A stretch of DNA of 7,852 nucleotides from DATKCA01 sp035544675. GTDB lineage: Bacteria > Acidobacteriota > Thermoanaerobaculia > Gp7-AA8. The stretch spans positions 1 to 7,852 of the forward strand of contig DATKCA010000003.1 of NCBI GenBank assembly GCA_035544675.1, in the 5' to 3' direction. Each line of letters opens with the position of its first letter. Position 1 is the first letter of the stretch. Shown in pieces: positions 7,029-7,852 of this stretch. Both the position numbers and the translations under genes were made by a program. The notes under the pieces are model-generated. The model was not told where the DNA came from and ran no database searches. It saw only the letters and a list, made by a program, of their open reading frames with translations.

Positions 7029-7052
7029 AGGCCTAAGGACTAAGGGACTAGG
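7028..7052 (-). repeat. TAGTCCT heptamer repeat, copy 2 (inverted relative to copy 1)
   Basis: On the plus strand it reads AAGGCCT, AAGGACT, AAGGGACT, AGG: the reverse complement of the array at 3706-3734, with one unit expanded to 8 bp. The first 15 bases (7028-7042) match 3720-3734 perfectly in reverse complement, and both copies end with the same AGGCCTT variant unit. In each case the repeat lies on the same strand as, and just upstream of, the next gene (MarR gene; peptidase). Confidence 0.8.
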
Positions 7053-7054
7053 TC

Positions 7055-7079
7055 CCCACCCCAAAGGGTGGGCCCACCC
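7055..7079. other. Mutually exclusive hairpins upstream of the peptidase gene
   Basis: CCCACCC (7055-7061) pairs with GGGTGGG (7066-7072) around a CAAA loop, while the same GGGTGGG also pairs with the next CCCACCC (7073-7079), giving a 14-bp perfect palindrome. The three arms cannot all pair at once, so the element can switch. It could act as a terminator for incoming transcripts or as a regulatory structure; its role is unknown. Confidence 0.5.
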
Positions 7080-7108
7080 CCGCCTCCCCGCGCACACCCC
7101 ACCCCCCC
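7073..7108 (-). other. Canonical G-quadruplex motif on the minus strand
   Basis: The minus strand carries G-runs of 7, 4, 4, 5 and 3 (plus-strand C-runs at 7102-7108, 7097-7100, 7086-7089, 7077-7081 and 7073-7075) with loops of 1, 7, 4 and 1 bases. This satisfies the standard G3+N1-7 rule with a run to spare. It lies 66 bp or more upstream of the peptidase start on its sense strand, and about 80 bp upstream of the fnr-like gene on the opposite strand, so it could influence either promoter. Confidence 0.6.
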
Positions 7109-7122
7109 GCAACGCGTGGTGC

Positions 7123-7170
7123 CAGCGTGGGTGATGACCGACACTACTAGCCGTAGCGGATGACACGCTG
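7123..7170 (+). promoter_or_regulatory. Nested inverted repeats upstream of the Crp/Fnr gene
   Basis: CAGCGTG (7123-7129) and CACGCTG (7164-7170) are perfect 7-bp inverted arms; CTAC (7144-7147) and GTAG (7153-7156) form a small inner pair. GATGAC also repeats directly at 7133 and 7159. The outer arm ends seven bases before the GGAGG ribosome site, so the structure could be a leader or an operator. There is no recognisable FNR box (TTGAT-N4-ATCAA) here. Confidence 0.3.
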
Positions 7171-7189
7171 CCCGACGGAGGAAAACAAA

Positions 7190-7852
7190 ATGCCCAACCC
7201 CTACAACCTCATCACACACGACTGCGCGAGCTGCCCGAGCGCTCCTCATCGCCGCTTCTGCAACATGGCGCACAAGGGGGTGACCGCGGTTCCGAAATTC
7301 ATGAGCTTCTACCCGAAGGGCTCGACTCTGTACGTGGAGGGCGAGAAGGCGCGCGGTGTCTACATCCTCTGCTCGGGACGCGTCAAACTCACCACGTCCT
7401 CGGCCGAGGGGCGGAATCTGATCCTGCGCACGGTGGAGGCTGGGGAGGTCGTCGGCGCCAGCGCCGTCGTCAGCAACAGGCCCTACGAGACCAGCGCCGA
7501 GACGATCGAGCCGTGTCAGGTGAACTTCATCCGCAACGAAGACTTCCTGAACATGATCCAGGGCAGCAAGGAGTCGATGCTCGCGACCGCGCATCAGCTC
7601 AGCGCGGACTACTTCGAAGCGCAGCGCGAGGTGCGCACGTTCGGCCTGGCCCGGACGACCGGCGAGAAGCTGTCGCGCCTCATCCTCGACTGGTGCGAGC
7701 ACGGCGAGAAGACCACGAAGGGCATCCGTCTCAAGGTCCTGCTCACGCATGAAGAGATCGCGCAGATGATCGGCACCACGCGCGAGACCGTGACGCGGCT
7801 CCTCAGCGAGATGAAGCGCCAGAAGGTGATCGAGGTGAAGGGCTCTACGTTC
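7190..7852 (+). CDS. Crp/Fnr-family regulator with FNR-like cysteines (3' end cut)
   Basis: The first 221 residues are present; the gene continues past the right edge, probably only briefly. The ATG at 7190 follows GGAGG (7177-7181) by eight bases. The N-terminus has C12-x2-C15-x8-C24, with 'CASCP' very like the cysteine cluster of FNR/FnrN proteins. C109, in TIEPCQVNF, aligns with FNR Cys122 (TSMVCEIPF in E. coli). Four such cysteines hold an oxygen-labile [4Fe-4S] cluster in FNR. A cyclic-nucleotide-type beta-barrel (about 36-120), a long dimer helix and a C-terminal winged helix follow, with the recognition helix TTRETVTRLLSEMK (196-209). E199 and R203 match the E and R of the FNR/CRP recognition helix, with T202 in place of the FNR serine. 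The likely role is control of respiratory or low-oxygen genes. The spacing of the third cysteine differs from E. coli FNR (x8 instead of x5), so oxygen sensing is inferred. Confidence 0.92.
   Translation, partial: MPNPYNLITHDCASCPSAPHRRFCNMAHKGVTAVPKFMSFYPKGSTLYVEGEKARGVYILCSGRVKLTTSSAEGRNLILRTVEAGEVVGASAVVSNRPYETSAETIEPCQVNFIRNEDFLNMIQGSKESMLATAHQLSADYFEAQREVRTFGLARTTGEKLSRLILDWCEHGEKTTKGIRLKVLLTHEEIAQMIGTTRETVTRLLSEMKRQKVIEVKGSTF

Noticed and set aside
5993..7036. 347-residue plus-strand open frame opposite the peptidase
   Set aside because: Arg/Val/Leu-heavy shadow of the peptidase with no domain features; the opposite strand has signal peptide, zinc motif and ribosome site.
3706..7052. 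Composite transposon bounded by the inverted heptamer copies
   Set aside because: No transposase, integrase or target-site duplication is visible inside or at the edges, and the genes within look like ordinary chromosomal ones; kept only as a repeat observation.
7123..7170. Riboswitch upstream of the Crp/Fnr gene
   Set aside because: The pairing is short and the region too small for any riboswitch fold I know; listed only as inverted repeats.
7040..7750. 236-residue minus-strand open frame opposite the Crp/Fnr gene
   Set aside because: It overlaps a clear Crp/Fnr protein with ribosome site and recognition helix; the shadow has a glycine-rich end made from the C-rich gap.

Overview
The window is GC-rich and gene-dense. 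It carries six clearly readable genes plus the first codons of a seventh at the left edge, and no rRNA, tRNA, CRISPR array or insertion sequence that I can see. The gene types (CHASE-domain hybrid kinase, MarR/YceI pair, secreted HEMGH metallopeptidase, FNR-like regulator) and the short 7-bp tandem repeats in the gaps fit a chromosomal stretch of a free-living Gram-negative such as an acidobacterium. The taxonomic guess is inference from style, not a match.

Layout, left to right. Positions 1-99 (minus) hold the signal peptide of a secreted protein that leaves the window. The 241-bp divergent gap (100-340) has CCGG-based heptamer repeats at both ends and a 20-bp-spaced direct repeat between them. 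Plus-strand genes follow: a HI0933/YhiN-type flavoprotein (341-1543) overlapping by ATGA a membrane CHASE hybrid histidine kinase with a C-terminal receiver (1540-3708). After a 7-bp-unit repeat that starts on the kinase stop codon, a MarR-type repressor (3810-4301) and a periplasmic YceI protein (4323-4910) form a likely operon with a palindrome in its candidate promoter. A strong hairpin (4918-4941) separates this operon from a convergent minus-strand gene for a secreted zinc metallopeptidase of M3-like type (4946-7006). The 183-bp gap 7007-7189 holds a second, inverted copy of the same heptamer repeat, switching hairpins and a canonical G-quadruplex motif. A Crp/Fnr regulator with four cysteines placed like those of FNR (7190 onward) is cut by the right edge.

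Functionally the window mixes sensing (CHASE kinase, MarR, FNR-like protein) with envelope or periplasmic proteins (YceI, metallopeptidase, left-edge secreted protein). The only couplings the sequence itself supports are flavoprotein-kinase and marR-yceI. I see no convincing new multi-gene defence or mobile system. The most unusual content lies in the gaps: two heptamer repeat families, a 15-bp perfect inverted repeat bracketing marR-yceI-peptidase, and the G4-prone leader.
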